Positions 1 through 11,497 are shown, counted from the first letter of the stretch. The stretch is DNA of 64,000 bases from CAYXZL01 sp964469925 (GCA_964469925.1 CAYXZL010000005.1:14798-78797), one strand, 5' to 3'. Numbers and translations: made by a program. Notes: generated from the sequence alone by a model not told the origin.

Positions 1-23
1 GCTAAAGGGGGGAAAAGGAATTA

Positions 24-413
24 CTACATGACTTTTTTGCAACAAGAGAAACAGCCGAGTGGTATTGTTTTCCTCCTGTGATAGAGAACAAAAAGGCAGC
101 ATGCGAGGACAATACTCGCCATAGCAAACAATGAATCAATACCCAAAACAGTAATGTGAAAAAAGATAGCTCACAACATGACAATAGCACCCAAACAGGC
201 ACCAATCCAAACAAGACCAGGGATGAAAAGGAGCAGCGAAGCAATCAGTTCAACAATACCTGTCCCAATCCTACCTCGAGGTTCCATGCCCAGGGATTGG
301 AAGAGCGTCACCGACTCGGGAGCCGCAGTAAATTTGAAAAAAAGCGTTTGGAGGAGAATAACAGCAGCAACGATCCTTGCGGCGTTGAAAACAATATCTG
401 TAGTCGTACGCAT
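24..413 (-). CDS. DoxX-like small membrane protein
   Basis: About 129 residues, hydrophobic, probably four membrane segments. The segment KFTAAPESVTLF followed by GMEPRGRIGTGIVEL is the hallmark of the DoxX-like family. A TGA at 171-173 interrupts it in the standard code; read as Gly it gives LGAIFFHITVLG, the expected next family motif, so the protein continues to a TAG at 24-26. The family includes membrane proteins linked to redox balance or respiration, but the substrate here cannot be told. It is divergent from the large gene at 659 and shares a 245-base intergenic region with it. Confidence 0.85.
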
Positions 414-621
414 AGCACAAAGCTAATAATTTAAAACACTAACAAACTATACACATGATAGGCATGATTGCAATCATGTGCTGAGGAATGCACCAAACTG
501 CTATTGGCGTGTGTATCATCCACAATCGAGAAATTGTGATAAGAAAAAAAAGACAATACTATCTGCAAAACAGTAGAGTGAAGAGGTGGTAAGGAAAATA
601 TTGACATAGTGATAAAATGTG

Positions 622-649
622 TTGAGAAAGTAGGGAGAAGTGCTATGAT
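622..649 (+). promoter_or_regulatory. Putative sigma70-type promoter, nearly leaderless
   Basis: TTGAGA (622-627), 16-base spacer, TATGAT (644-649). The ATG of the downstream gene is at 659, so transcription would start within about three bases of the start codon, leaving almost no room for a ribosome binding site. Matched by eye only. Confidence 0.4.
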
Positions 650-658
650 CAAAAGATC

Positions 659-3600
659 ATGAACAGACATCTACACCTATCCTATACAAAAGAAGAACAC
701 AAACTGCTCAGTGACCTGATTGAGCTAAGATTAGTATTGAGCAAAAAAAAACAAGCCTATGATCAATGAGGGTGCGATCAAGAGAGTCTGTTTGAGCTGT
801 TTTGCCAGTATAGGCAGCAACTCATCGCACATCCAGAGTTATGGGACAATGAGCATATATATCACTATCTCCGTGCATTACCTGACAAGGACCCATGTAT
901 CGATGGCCCTCTGACCAAGGTACATGTCTTTCAGTATTTTGAGGGTGCCGAGGTGGCTGATGAGGACAGAAATTATATAGTCGAAGCCAGACATGCTATC
1001 GAGCAATCAGGTGGTGAAGATCGTCGATTTTTTGATCGTTATCTACAGCCTAAAAGCGAGACAGGACAAGGAGACGGGAGACGAGACCTGCGAAACACAC
1101 AACAATATCTTCGCTGCCCGCAACCCTGATCGTATATGCAAACAGCACAGTACTATAGTGCAATATTGGTAAACCACGCAAGCGAGCTAGCAGAGACTCT
1201 CGATGGCGAAGCTTCGAGACCAAGTCCATGAGTAGCAGAGTCAAGGAAGCAATTAGTGCAGGCATTGCACACATTGGGAATAGAGGAAGCATCTCTTAGT
1301 AAAAGGCGTATTCACGCTCTATCGTCATGAATAGGTCGCTTTGTCAGCAAACCTACACCCAAACATTACAAAAAACTTATGGAAACTATCGTTAAACTGA
1401 TTCGCTATCACAATAGATTGCAACACAAGCACTCGGGTATAGACCCCCGAAAATATCGGGACCATATCGTATATACTATGGGCAAGAGGCGAAAAGTAGT
1501 GACGGGATGACTGGCGTTGATCGCAGTATTAGCACGAGCGATCGAGCACCAAGACCTGATAATAGAAGCTCTAACACCAGCACCCCCACCCACGCCCATT
1601 CCCTACGAAAATACGAGTGGAAATGGGGTGACCTATTTTACCAGTAGTGGCCCTGGAAGTTTTGAAGCACAACGAAGGAAGGCTAGGGAAGAGCAAATCC
1701 CAACAACACTGAGAGACCGGGAGTTTATAACAGGACTTGAGGAAGAGGACATCAATGAGTCAATGTATAGTACAAATCCACTCATTCGCTCTTTACTGCA
1801 AAGACCCTATACGCCATGAAGTCCAGAGTTGATTGGAAACCGGTGGGCAAATAGCAAGAACTTGAGAGATGCGATGATACCAATAGCCAATGGTGATTCT
1901 CTCGTATTTATAGGACCATGAGGAGAGAGGGAAACGCTAGGATATACAGATTTCAATAATGGAGTAGAGGAGATTGGAAGATTCCCATTTGCTGATTTAG
2001 ATAAAATACACAGGCTATTATATAGCGATCTTATGATCGATGGACTGACTCCACGAGAAAAAAGGAAAATGGTTATGAGTAACATCATCACATACCCTCT
2101 TACATGAGCAGAGGGAATACATAGTGTAGAGTGACCGAACCAAGTGACGATCTACTTGGATTATAGATTGCGTTGACAGGAGTTGTTTCATGTTGCACTT
2201 CATGAGATGTTACATGCTTATGTAGTCAAGAGTTCAAACGTCATGATTAGAGAGGGCAAGACAGAACGTCTGACATGTGTGTATGACTGGAGAGTAAGGT
2301 GAGTAGAGGAGCCACCGACCCACTATAGTGACCTGGTGTTTGCCGATTGCATGACGGAATGGTTACTAAGGCCTTACGTCCAGTCTCATAACGAGGCATA
2401 CGCTCCATTGAAATTGGAGACACAAACGATTGTGAGAGAAAAAGTTGGTCGAGATATCGGATTCCCAGCATTGGATCAAAACGATCCGAATCTAGATTTC
2501 CAAACACGATATCGGCTCAGACTACTAACAGATAACCCACAACATGACATCCATTCCTCGTCACTCTATTTTTTTGTCAGCGATACAAATAAGGAAAAAC
2601 TGCGTGACTATCTACAGTTTTATAGGGAGATGCTTGCCAGAGAATGAAGAAATGGCAATTACATACGATGGCAATTTTTGACTCCATCAATGGTCGACCA
2701 GTTGGAAAAAATTATCAACGGAGATGCCCTAGTTGCAGATCGATGAGGGGAAGAAGCCGAAGAGTTGATGAAGAGGTATAGGCAAGTGCAATGACGTAGT
2801 GGGGATCGGCAAAATTTCATTGATCGACTGGTGTTGGAGGGTAAAATATTTGGAGACGAAATAAAAATACAGGCAAACACCCCCACCAATACCTATGTGG
2901 ATCCAAAGAGTCCCTATCAGCTCAAAAAAGCTGAAAAGCAATGACGATGATTGAACATAAACCTTGATATAGATCGAAAAAGAGAATATACACTGTATGG
3001 TCTGAGTGGGATATTTTTGGTGCTACTCTTGATCTCGGCAATCCGCTATGAAAGGTGAAGGAGAAAGTATAAGGACATTGACAGAGATGGCGACATGGCT
3101 GGGGAGTATGGCAATCACCTTACCTACGCAGTGAATATCCATGCAACCGCAATGATTATAGGTCTTTCGATGCGGTTACTAGCGGCTTATGCTATCTATG
3201 ACAGTCGTCAGCAAGAGCTGGACGACCACAAGCGTGCCATAGAAAAAACCACTCAAGATATACAACGTCAGGAAGTACACATGAGAGAAGAACAAACAAC
3301 AAACGATGTAGCATTGAGACCTTTAAAAAACAAACATAGTTACCACACAGGCGAAAAAACAAAACTGGAAAAAGACCTCAATGCACGAGTGTGGAATGAG
3401 GGACTCATGCTGATGTTGGCAGTCATCCTAGCTACATGGTGAATACGATCAGGTGATAAGCGGAGAAAAAAAAGACCAAAGATGAAAGACTACAAAGTGA
3501 TGTTGCCCCAAGAATGAGGACTAGATTTTGTTCAGAGGCAAAAAGAACTATTGTGGGCACTCATGCAATCCTATCAGCAAAAAAACCCCATCAGACAAGT

Positions 3601-4438
3601 ATTGCCTACTGATCCAATGCAGCAACGAAATGCTATACAAAGTGAGGCCTATGTTCATTATGCACAGAATATAGGACAAATAAGGCAAACCCCGAGCATG
3701 GGTAGTCTCGTGTTATCAAAAGGACAAGCAGATAAAGTAATACGAAAAGCCGACCCCTATGATATGAGAATCGGAGCATCATGAGGAGCAGTCGCGAGAA
3801 ACGTTGACCGAAAAAAAACGGCTCGCTTGCCAAGACAAGACGAGGTGATTGTCCGCACCTATAGACCTATGGCGGAAGAAACAAGAAACTCTCAAAAGAC
3901 GCCTCATTTTGTCCTATACTACAACCTTGACCCCCTCCGTCCACATGACCAACAAACACCACAAGAGAGAGTGGCGTATATCGTTGAAAGGTTCTTATCG
4001 CCACTCTATAGCTTGATACAAGGATGCCAAGAAACAGCAAAAAGAGGGCAGGCAAGCATCACACTAAAGTGTATAAGGCTAGATCACGTGGTCTATACGA
4101 TTTACCGAAAACCAGGTCAGGGCTGACATAACCTGAAAGTTATTCTAGAGGATCTCTACAGACTGTATTTTGACCATTTCACAGATACAAATATGATCCC
4201 CGATATCCCCATTGACGAGTTGCACAAAGATGAGCAGAGTGTGGCAGATTGAAGGGTTGTTTACAGAGTATTGGTATTGCTAACTGGGCAAAATGACGAG
4301 GTCAACCACACAGTGATAGCACAGTCACACTACAAGATAAAAACAACACGAGTAGACTGGCTAAGGGATGCAAACGATCTGCGTGATGCAATACATGATG
4401 TGCAAACCAGGAATGTACAAACATGAACACTACGCTAG
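659..4438 (+). CDS. Giant membrane protein with HEXXH metallopeptidase motif
   Basis: A single open frame of 1259 residues, crossed by about 23 in-frame TGA codons and ending at TAG 4436-4438. I do not recognise the family as a whole. What can be seen: a Pro-rich stretch near residue 310; the motif HEMLH at residues 515-519 (2201-2215) inside FHVALHEMLHAY, which fits the zinc-binding HEXXH of gluzincin-type peptidases, with CMTEW about 45 residues later as a possible third ligand; three hydrophobic membrane segments near residues 778-798, 821-848 and 914-931, with a charged probable coiled coil between the second and third; and a soluble C-terminal region of about 330 residues. There is no N-terminal signal peptide. 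The start is the first ATG after a promoter-like site. The end overlaps the convergent rnhB by nine bases. Membrane-anchored protease is an inference from the motif; it could be structural. Confidence 0.7.
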
Positions 4439-5110
4439 TTGGGTCATGTCACTCTTGTTGTGACAATAGCTTACTCTATGGAGTGTGCAAAGACCGTGTT
4501 GCTGGATCATAGCTCTATGATAGGCAGTGCCGTAGCCCTTGTGTTGCTCAAAACCATAGCGGGGGAAATGCTGTGCTTGTCTGATCATGTAGCGATCTCT
4601 CACGACCTTGGCACAGATCGAAGCAGCAGAAATTTCTTTGATCAAGCTATCACCTTTGATGATAGGGGTGACAGCTATTCCGAGCTTTTTTCTGAGGCCA
4701 AAGTCATGGTTGCCATCAATAACGCACTCTATCTCCAACTCCTTGCAATATTGGATAAGTTTTCCGACGCGATAGGACTGAGTAGAAGTAGATGATTTGA
4801 TGGTTATTACTAACTTCCATAGTCACTGGCATATAGCCTCACGGAGAGCTGTAATGATGCCATGTTGATCGATAAACGCTGCGCTTTTGTCAACAGTAAG
4901 AGCGACCACAGACTGATCGTGGACGATATGTTCAAAGAGTCTGATTCTCGTTTTTTCAGAAAGTTGCTTACTATCATTAAGTTCCCTCCAGTAATGATTG
5001 CGTTGTTTAGCTTTCTTATCTCAAGAGAAAGGAGGAGCATACGTAATCAAACCAACTGTCACAGGTCCAGCCAATGGTCAACGTCCTGCTTCGTCAATGT
5101 ACACACGCAT
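4430..5110 (-). CDS. rnhB: Ribonuclease HII
   Basis: 226 residues. Cuts the RNA strand of RNA-DNA hybrids and removes single misincorporated ribonucleotides in the cytoplasm. The N-terminus MRVYIDEAGRGPLAGPVTVG carries the family signature with the catalytic Asp-Glu; LNDSKQLS, the catalytic Asp region VIDGNHDF, IKGDSLIKEISAASICAKV and YGFEQHKGYGT follow in the expected order. The G of AGRGPL is encoded by TGA, a direct demonstration of TGA=Gly. The start at 5110 puts the IDEAGRG motif at its usual place near the N-terminus. It is convergent with the giant gene at 659, overlapping it by nine bases. Confidence 0.95.
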
Positions 5111-5443
5111 GAGGAGGAGAACATGATTTGAAATATAAGGCAACAACAGTGATCTATCCAAGGAATGCAACAGCTAACACATAAGAAGAAAAGAAAGCTA
5201 TCAGATACAACAAACCCCGAAAGGTATTGACAAAAACTTGCAACACGGTCTGGGATGATTATATACCCACTAATCCTAGCACGTAGTAAGTTAGGAGATG
5301 ATAAAGTGTACGATCATTAACAGTGTCCTATAAAGTAAGACGAAAAAAATAAAAGGAATAACAGGATAGCAGTCCATACAGACTATATTGCTGCAACCAG
5401 TAGTGATATACTGTGTATGGATTGCACAATCCATAAAGAAAAA
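5111..5443. other. Gene-free interval upstream of rnhB
   Basis: No convincing open frame, tRNA or strong hairpin seen on either strand. Base composition is like the surrounding host DNA. It presumably contains the rnhB promoter and the left junction of the hairpin-rich island that begins at about 5444. Confidence 0.5.
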
Positions 5444-6194
5444 TAGTGGAGGGACTATTTGTTAAGTTGGCTTAGAGGGTGTGAAAAACTCCCTCTAAGT
5501 CCTCCACTAAGAACTATCGTCAGTTGTCCCCAAACTGACCTGGTGCAGGCGAGTAGCTGCTTGCACCAAAAAATACTTATAATCCCATCTTACAGCCCTG
5601 GTGCCGTCACCCAAAAAAGGTCCACGTTGACCGGTGACGGCTGCCTAGGCTGAAAAACAAAAAAACAACCAGCGGGGTTCATGGCCACTTCCTCCCCCGA
5701 CAATAGGGGATGCGCAGAGGGAGTTCTGAGGCTGTTTCGGACCAGGGGATCCGAGCATAAAAACAGCCAAAGACACTGTGTCTTTCTTCCTGCGTTCTGC
5801 AGCACATCGTGTAATCCCGGCAAGCACGATGCGACACAGTGGGCTAACCTGATCGCTCCTTTATTCTGGCACGCTTCGCAGGATGACGTCGTCAAGGAGC
5901 TTGGGGAATTGCACACCCCAGTATTGATTGCCCCCCACTTCCATGTGGGTGCCCATACACGTTTGTGTGGTAATCAATAGATCAGGTTTTAAAAAACGTC
6001 CGAGCGGGCCCACCGCCATAGGCGGGTTCGGGGGGTTCATCGCCAGGTTTCCGCGGTGTGGCCTCGCTCGGCAAGTTATATAAAGCTCCGATCGTATAGA
6101 GTCGGAGCAGCACTGTGTCAGTTTGCGGTATATAAGCCCAACTGCCACAGTGCAATTTTTTTCAAACAAAAAAAGGAACTTAAATCAGTACGAT
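5444..6194. other. Hairpin-rich non-coding region, left part of an island
   Basis: About 750 bases with no credible gene but a run of perfect or near-perfect inverted repeats: 5444-5452/5501-5509 enclosing 5471-5479/5491-5499; 5519-5525/5533-5539; 5541-5547/5562-5568; 5603-5611/5633-5641; 5730-5737/5761-5768; 5769-5785 (8-base arms around one base); 5805-5811/5825-5831; 5923-5932/5969-5978; 6013-6017/6021-6025; 6085-6091/6102-6108; 6110-6117/6146-6153. It is visibly more GC-rich than the flanks. It could be a structured RNA, a replication or recombination region of a mobile element, or the leader of the gene at 6195. I do not recognise a known RNA family. Confidence 0.6.
5923..5978. repeat. 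Three-way-junction-like inverted repeat
   Basis: Outer arms of ten bases (5923-5932 and 5969-5978, one G-T mismatch) enclose two smaller hairpins, one around CCCACTTCCATGTGGG and one around CCATACACGTTTGTGTGG. This makes a compact cruciform or clover-like fold inside the hairpin-rich region. Confidence 0.55.
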
Positions 6195-7319
6195 ATGCAA
6201 CGATTTATCACTACAACCATCACCGCCTTCTTGCTAACGCAGATGGCGATTGCCGGCAACACGATCGGCAACGGCGTTGTTCACGTCGAGACAAAAAAGG
6301 ACACACTGCCTCCGGGTAACGGATTTACAGTTGCCTTTTCTTGGATGCCGAGCTACTTATGGGACCTTGTTACCGTCAAAAAAGATGACCCAATCAGCGA
6401 ACCGATTGTTAACATGCCGGTAAACAGAATGTTGCAAGGTAAGTGTGGTTCTCACTTCGAGGAATTGGTAATATTGCAACTGACTTTCGGACCCGAGATT
6501 TTTGAAACCACTGGCGACGAAAACGAAGAACTGCCAATACGAACCGGAACCTATGTAAATGAAAGCGGCGACACAGTAGTTCAGATTAAATTACTTCCTG
6601 GATCTGGCTGGGATAATTACGCCTTATCTGGGCCCATCCAGCAAGAGTGTGTAACGCGTGAGCCTATGCCCTGGGAGGATGGCTACAATTGGCTACAATT
6701 GGATTTAATCCCCGAGCCAGTAGCTGAAGAGGCCGACACATCAGAGCGGGAAATAGGCAAAGCTGCCTACGCAGAAAAGGGCAAGGTTACAGGTAATGCT
6801 ACAGCATCATTCTACACGATCCAGGAAGACTTATGTTACGAGTTTAGCGAGTTAGGTTTCGGAGTCGGCTATAAGAAGTTATATTGGAGTGTCTGGTTAG
6901 AGGGTCTATTTGGAGGGTTTGCAACGAAACAAGAGGAATTTGGTCGTAGGGAAAGTGGGCTTTATGCAGGAACAAGAATCAATGCAAGTTTATCACTGGC
7001 CCCCAATAGATTTCGAGCAAAAGACATATCTTCCGGACTATATTTCGCATTCTCCTGTGTGAAGGTGATCGAACGTAGCAACAACTCCTTGATGGAACTT
7101 GGCGAAAACCAAAAATACATTAACTTTATAGCAACATTCGAGCCGGGCCTTTTCATTAGCTGGAAACGGTTGCGATTGCAGGTCTTCAGCCCTCTGTGGG
7201 CAAAAGACCAAGGCAGTTATGAATTGGTCTCCCGCGGAGTGCTGGGAGAAGGAGCACCACAAGGGGATAAAAAAGAGGGCGGCTACGGAGTCGGCTTTAG
7301 ATTCGGATACACGTTTTAG
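6195..7319 (+). CDS. Exported beta-barrel-like protein, foreign in codon use
   Basis: 374 residues from the ATG at 6195, which starts a signal peptide (MQRFITTTITAFLLTQMAIA followed by G). I do not recognise the family. The C-terminal half alternates aromatic/hydrophobic and polar residues in short strands (FGVGYKKLYWSVWLEGLF; SWKRLRLQVFSPLW) and ends GYGVGFRFGYTF with a terminal Phe, as in many outer-membrane barrel proteins. All 40 glycines use GGN codons and none uses TGA, unlike most neighbours. CGA/CGG codons sit where Arg makes sense (MQRF; WKRLRL) although CGA/CGG seem to mean Trp in the host. The gene therefore reads as standard code. It may be transferred DNA or an assembly chimera. 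An upstream in-frame TTG at 6123 exists but lies inside a hairpin. Confidence 0.6.
   Translation: MQRFITTTITAFLLTQMAIAGNTIGNGVVHVETKKDTLPPGNGFTVAFSWMPSYLWDLVTVKKDDPISEPIVNMPVNRMLQGKCGSHFEELVILQLTFGPEIFETTGDENEELPIRTGTYVNESGDTVVQIKLLPGSGWDNYALSGPIQQECVTREPMPWEDGYNWLQLDLIPEPVAEEADTSEREIGKAAYAEKGKVTGNATASFYTIQEDLCYEFSELGFGVGYKKLYWSVWLEGLFGGFATKQEEFGRRESGLYAGTRINASLSLAPNRFRAKDISSGLYFAFSCVKVIERSNNSLMELGENQKYINFIATFEPGLFISWKRLRLQVFSPLWAKDQGSYELVSRGVLGEGAPQGDKKEGGYGVGFRFGYTF
6681..6700 (+). repeat. Tandem 10-base duplication inside the 6195 gene
   Basis: GGCTACAATT occurs twice in direct succession. Twenty bases are not a multiple of three on their own, but the frame stays open through both copies. 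It is a small local duplication. Confidence 0.7.
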
Positions 7320-7356
7320 ATTTAGGTCAAACAAAACGAAAACAAACACTGTTTCT

Positions 7357-7454
7357 GGGAGGACGTCACCATAGCAAGACGTCCTCCCCTGGCGTGGGGG
7401 ATATCTCTCCCACACATAAAACTATTTTTGGCGGCCGTCCTGTAACAGGGCGGC
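7357..7454. repeat. Three hairpins closing the island
   Basis: A perfect 11-base inverted repeat 7357-7367/7378-7388 with a ten-base loop, then 7394-7398/7409-7413, then 7434-7442/7446-7454. The first could end transcription of the 6195 gene, but no T-run follows it. Together they mirror the hairpin density on the left side of that gene. Confidence 0.6.
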
Positions 7455-7539
7455 TTCGCACGTTTAAGCAAAAAAACAATTGTCTTGCTAGTCTTCGATA
7501 AATCACTACAGATATTGACTCTTGTAAGATATAGCTGAT

Positions 7540-8058
7540 ATGATGAACAAACTTGACACTAGAGGTAGTGTATGATACAGCCAAAACTTAGCAAAAATAG
7601 CAAGATTTTTGGGAGCTGAGCCTAGAGAGACAAACACACAAAACACTGTCCGCATAGGGGAGCAGATATTTTCTATATTATTGGATTTTAGCCCTATTGG
7701 CGCCCCCAAGCTAGTATTACAAAGCTCTATAGAGTCTGCGAGACAATATCGAAAAGACAAAAAATTAGATCGCTGGCTCTTATGATCAAATCTGTTGTTG
7801 TTGGGCTCCGCTTTTTGTACACGACAGATACAGTATGTGTTTTGGCATGATCTCAAAGACCTCCTGTCAGACGGGAATGCAGACAGCTTACTAACCGCAG
7901 AACAGCGAAAGGTATTGTGGTCACATTACGTGGATAGTGTTGCTGATCACGCACTACGGCTTTTCCCTTCAAATATACTCTATGTAGTGGGTAAGGGGAG
8001 TGCTGGTATAGAAAGAGTGTTGTCGATGAATGGATTCAAAAAAAGCAAAAAACAATAA
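7540..8058 (+). CDS. Unknown protein
   Basis: 172 residues (or 171 from the second Met), with two in-frame TGA codons (7573-7575 and 7783-7785) and a TAA stop. I do not recognise the family. It has one moderately hydrophobic segment near the middle (LLGSNLLLLGSAF) and a basic end GFKKSKKQ. It restores host-like codon use after the island. It could be a small membrane-associated or nucleic-acid-binding protein; nothing in the sequence decides. Confidence 0.6.
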
Positions 8059-8218
8059 AATTGTCACTTTCACCCTACACAAGCAGAACATAATGCTTGA
8101 TACAGTCAGGCCAGTTCTTGCCATTGTTTTTTTGATAGCTATCCTTACTACCAATAAAACACGATACCTGTGTATTGTGTCTAATATTTTTTATTTATCG
8201 TGATAGAGACCAGCCATC

Positions 8219-11200
8219 ATGTTAGATCGAATTACCAACCTAATTTCTGGAAATTATAACCACAAACAGATAGCAAAATTGCAAGGACTGATAGACAGAA
8301 TCAATGCTATCTACGCCGACTTAGACACAGTGAGTGATACTGATATCAAAGCAAAAACCGAGGAATTGAAAAAAAGATACGCAGATGGGTCCTCACTGGA
8401 TGATCTTCTCCCTGAGGCTTTTGCAGTCGTCAAACAAGCATGTAAGAGGATGTTTGGTCAGAGCTTTGCCGTCAAGGGAGAAATGGTCGAGTGGAATATG
8501 ATCCCCTACGATGTCCAGTTGGTGTGAGCTATCGTTCTCCATCAAGGGAAGATTGCCGAGATGAAAACAGGAGAGGGAAAGACACTGGTAGCAGCATTGC
8601 CAACCTATCTCAACGCATTGACAGGCCAAGGCGTACACGTTGTGACTGTCAACGATTACCTGGCATCCCGTGATGCTGAGCGGATGTGACACCTGTATAG
8701 ATGGTTGGGTCTGACTGTTGGGTGTGTTGTCAAAACCGTTCCTATCCAAGATAGAAAAGAGCACTATGCATGTGATATTACCTATGTAGAAAATAGCGAA
8801 CTAGGCTTTGATTATCTGAGAGATAATTTGGTCAAGGCACATAGCGAAAGAAATTTGTTGCGGAGGCCATTGCAATTTGCAATCGTGGATGAGGTCGATT
8901 CTATTTTGATTGATGAGGCCAGGACTCCTTTGATTATTTCCAGGCCAGCAGAAGAAGCTACTGACAAATATGTATACTATGCAAAAATAGCAAAAACACT
9001 GATCCCTGCCAAGTGAACAAAAAAAGTCTCAAAGTGATTTCTCCATGAATGGCTCAACGAAGATGAAAAGAAAAAAGCAACAGACAATAAAACAGATACA
9101 GAAAGCGAAGATCAGTCAGGCGATTATTATATCGATATCAAACTCAAGACTGCGAGTTTAAGCTCTGGTGGTATTTCTAAGTTGGAGCAGATGCTCTGAG
9201 TTGAAAATCTCTACAGAGATTTGGGCTACCAAGAGATCCATCATATCGAAAACGCCTTGAAGGCTGCAAGTTGCTATATCAAGGACAAGGATTATATTCT
9301 CAAGGATGGTGAGGTTATGATTGTCGACCAAAACACAGGGCGTGCAATGTCTGGTAGAAGATTTTCACAAGGATTGCATCAGGCGATAGAGGCCAAAGAA
9401 AACGTCCAGATTCAAAGAGAATCCAAGACGATGGCTACTATTACCTATCAAAACTTTTTTAGACAATACAAAAAACTCGCCGGCATGACCGGTACTGCTA
9501 CGACCGAGTGAGAAGAGTTCGAAAAAATCTACTCATTGGAAGTGCTAGCAATACCGACTCACAAAAACGTCATCCGTGTCGACAAGGGTGATAAGGTCTA
9601 CTTTTCCCAAAAAGCAAAATGGGATCATGCACTGGAGTACATTACCTTTGCTCATCAGATGGGACAACCTATCTTGATCGGTACATCATCGATCGAGACA
9701 TCAGAGTACGTAGCACAGCTCTTAAACAAGAAAAATATTATACACTCTGTTCTCAATGCCAAATACCATGAGTCGGAAGCAAAGATCGTTGCCAATGCGG
9801 GCAAAAGTGGCAGTGTCGTGGTAGCAACCAATATGGCATGACGTGGAACTGATATCAAATTAGAAAAAGGGCTCAATCAGACACTAGCAAAAAACTATGC
9901 TTCATGGATCCGTAAGCAAGTAACAGGAAGCGAACCACAATCAGTATCAGCAACGGTGTACTCGACATTGGAAGCAGAAAAAACGATTGATGCACTCGTC
10001 CAGGAGTTTGCTTTGAGTGATGAGCAGGTCAGACAGGCGGAAAAGTGATGGGTGACAGCCAATGCGATCAAACTAAGACTTATCTACAATAGCAAGAAAA
10101 AAGAGAACGAACAGGCTTTGCTAGAAATCAAAGTTGAGCCAGCAAATAGTAGTCCTGACTACATCGAAAAAGATTTTCATTACGGTCTGATGATATTGGC
10201 AACAGAAAAGCATGACTCACGCCGTATCGACAATCAGCTTCGCTGACGTGCTGGTAGGCAATGAGATCCAGGAGTATCGACCTTCATTGTCGCATTGGAT
10301 GATGATATCATGAAAAAGGTATGAGGTGAAAAAATAAAATCGATGGCTTCCATGTTGCTATCCAAAAAAGACTTAGAAGAGATGGAGCTCACACAGAAGC
10401 AGTTCACCTCTTCTATCAGAAGGGCACAAAAACAGATGGAGGCACGACACTTCAGTGTCAGAAAGCATCTTTTTGATTACGATTCGGTTGTTGATAAGCA
10501 GAGGCAAAAGATATATGCACAGAGGGACATGATGCTTGATGCATTAGAAAAAGCTGAGCACTCAGCATCTGACATGAATGCAAGGACAGAGGACGCGGAC
10601 AGTAAAACGTCATCTCCTGTGTTGCAAGAAATCCAGTCACTCATACCAGAGGTGATTACAACCACCATCAATAACTACATGATCTTGCAAACACCATTTC
10701 ATGAGTTAGAAGAAATATTACAAAAAGAGTTTCAGGTGTGACTCAGTGCAAGCGAAATAGAAAAACTTCATGACAAAGAGCAACTCGTTACAACCATTGT
10801 GAGTCATGTAAGCGAAAAACTTCAAAACGCTAGCAATAAACTGCCATCAGCAGTGCTCAATAGGGTATTAGCAACGACCTACCTCAACGTCATTGATAGG
10901 TATCGAGTCGACCACATCGATGCAATGCAGTATTTGAGAGATAAGGTGTGATTGATGTCTTATGCTCAACAAGACCCGCTGGTTGTTTACAAAAAAGAAG
11001 CATACGAAAAGTTTGAGGCCCTGCTGAACAATATTCATCGTGATACTATTATCAATGTTGCCAATATTGATCGAGACCAACTACAAGAGAGGATAACAAT
11101 ATTAGAACAACAAAAACAACAGGAAGAAAGCAAGCTGATCGATAAACTCAAATCAATCGCAACAGTCGTACAACCCAGAGATACGCAAAAACAAGCATCA

Positions 11201-11422
11201 CCAACACGTATGACCTACCAGGATGAGGACGGAATAGAAATTATCGATACAAGTGATGTGCCAGTACAGGTTGAACCAGAGACGATAGACCTCTCCCAGA
11301 GAAAATTGAGGCCTAATGACAAGGTCATAGTCAGGTATCCTGATGGTAGAGTAGAGTATGATGTTAAATACAAAAAGATCAAAGAAGAGTATGAGGCATG
11401 AAAACTAGAGATCATTGGCTAA
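8219..11422 (+). CDS. secA: Preprotein translocase ATPase SecA
   Basis: 1067 residues. Motor that pushes unfolded proteins through SecYEG using ATP. Seen in order: Walker A MKTGEGKT near residue 115, NDYLASRDAE, Walker B IVDEVDSILIDEARTPLI, AGMTGTATTEGEEF, NMAGRGTDI, LRGRAGRQGDPG, and the helical scaffold ending in QQDPLVVYKKEA. TGA encodes the G of NMAGRG and two G of LRGRAGRQG. CGA at 10904-10906 occupies the invariant Trp of the D..W..H scaffold motif. The usual C-terminal zinc-binding tail (CxCxSGK...C) is absent; instead there is a charged end finishing KLEIIG. The protein is longer than the common 830-900 residues, with insertions near residues 265-320 and 780-820. No SecB was seen. Confidence 0.97.
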
Positions 11423-11497
11423 TACGCATCAACTCAAAAAGAAAATGAGTACGAATGTGTGTAGATTATAGTACATTTTAGATGCTAGGACTATACA

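Noticed and set aside
431..670. 79-codon minus-strand frame between the DoxX-like and giant genes
   Set aside because: It covers the likely divergent promoter region and reads as low-complexity hydrophobic sequence.
5861..6169. 102-codon minus-strand frame in the hairpin-rich region, plus other short frames at 5590-5980
   Set aside because: Their sequence is dominated by the inverted repeats, with no domain, signal or start context. I treat the region as non-coding.
5444..7454. Insertion sequence or group II intron
   Set aside because: No transposase or reverse transcriptase, no terminal inverted repeats or target duplication found at the edges, and no intron domain V motif recognised.
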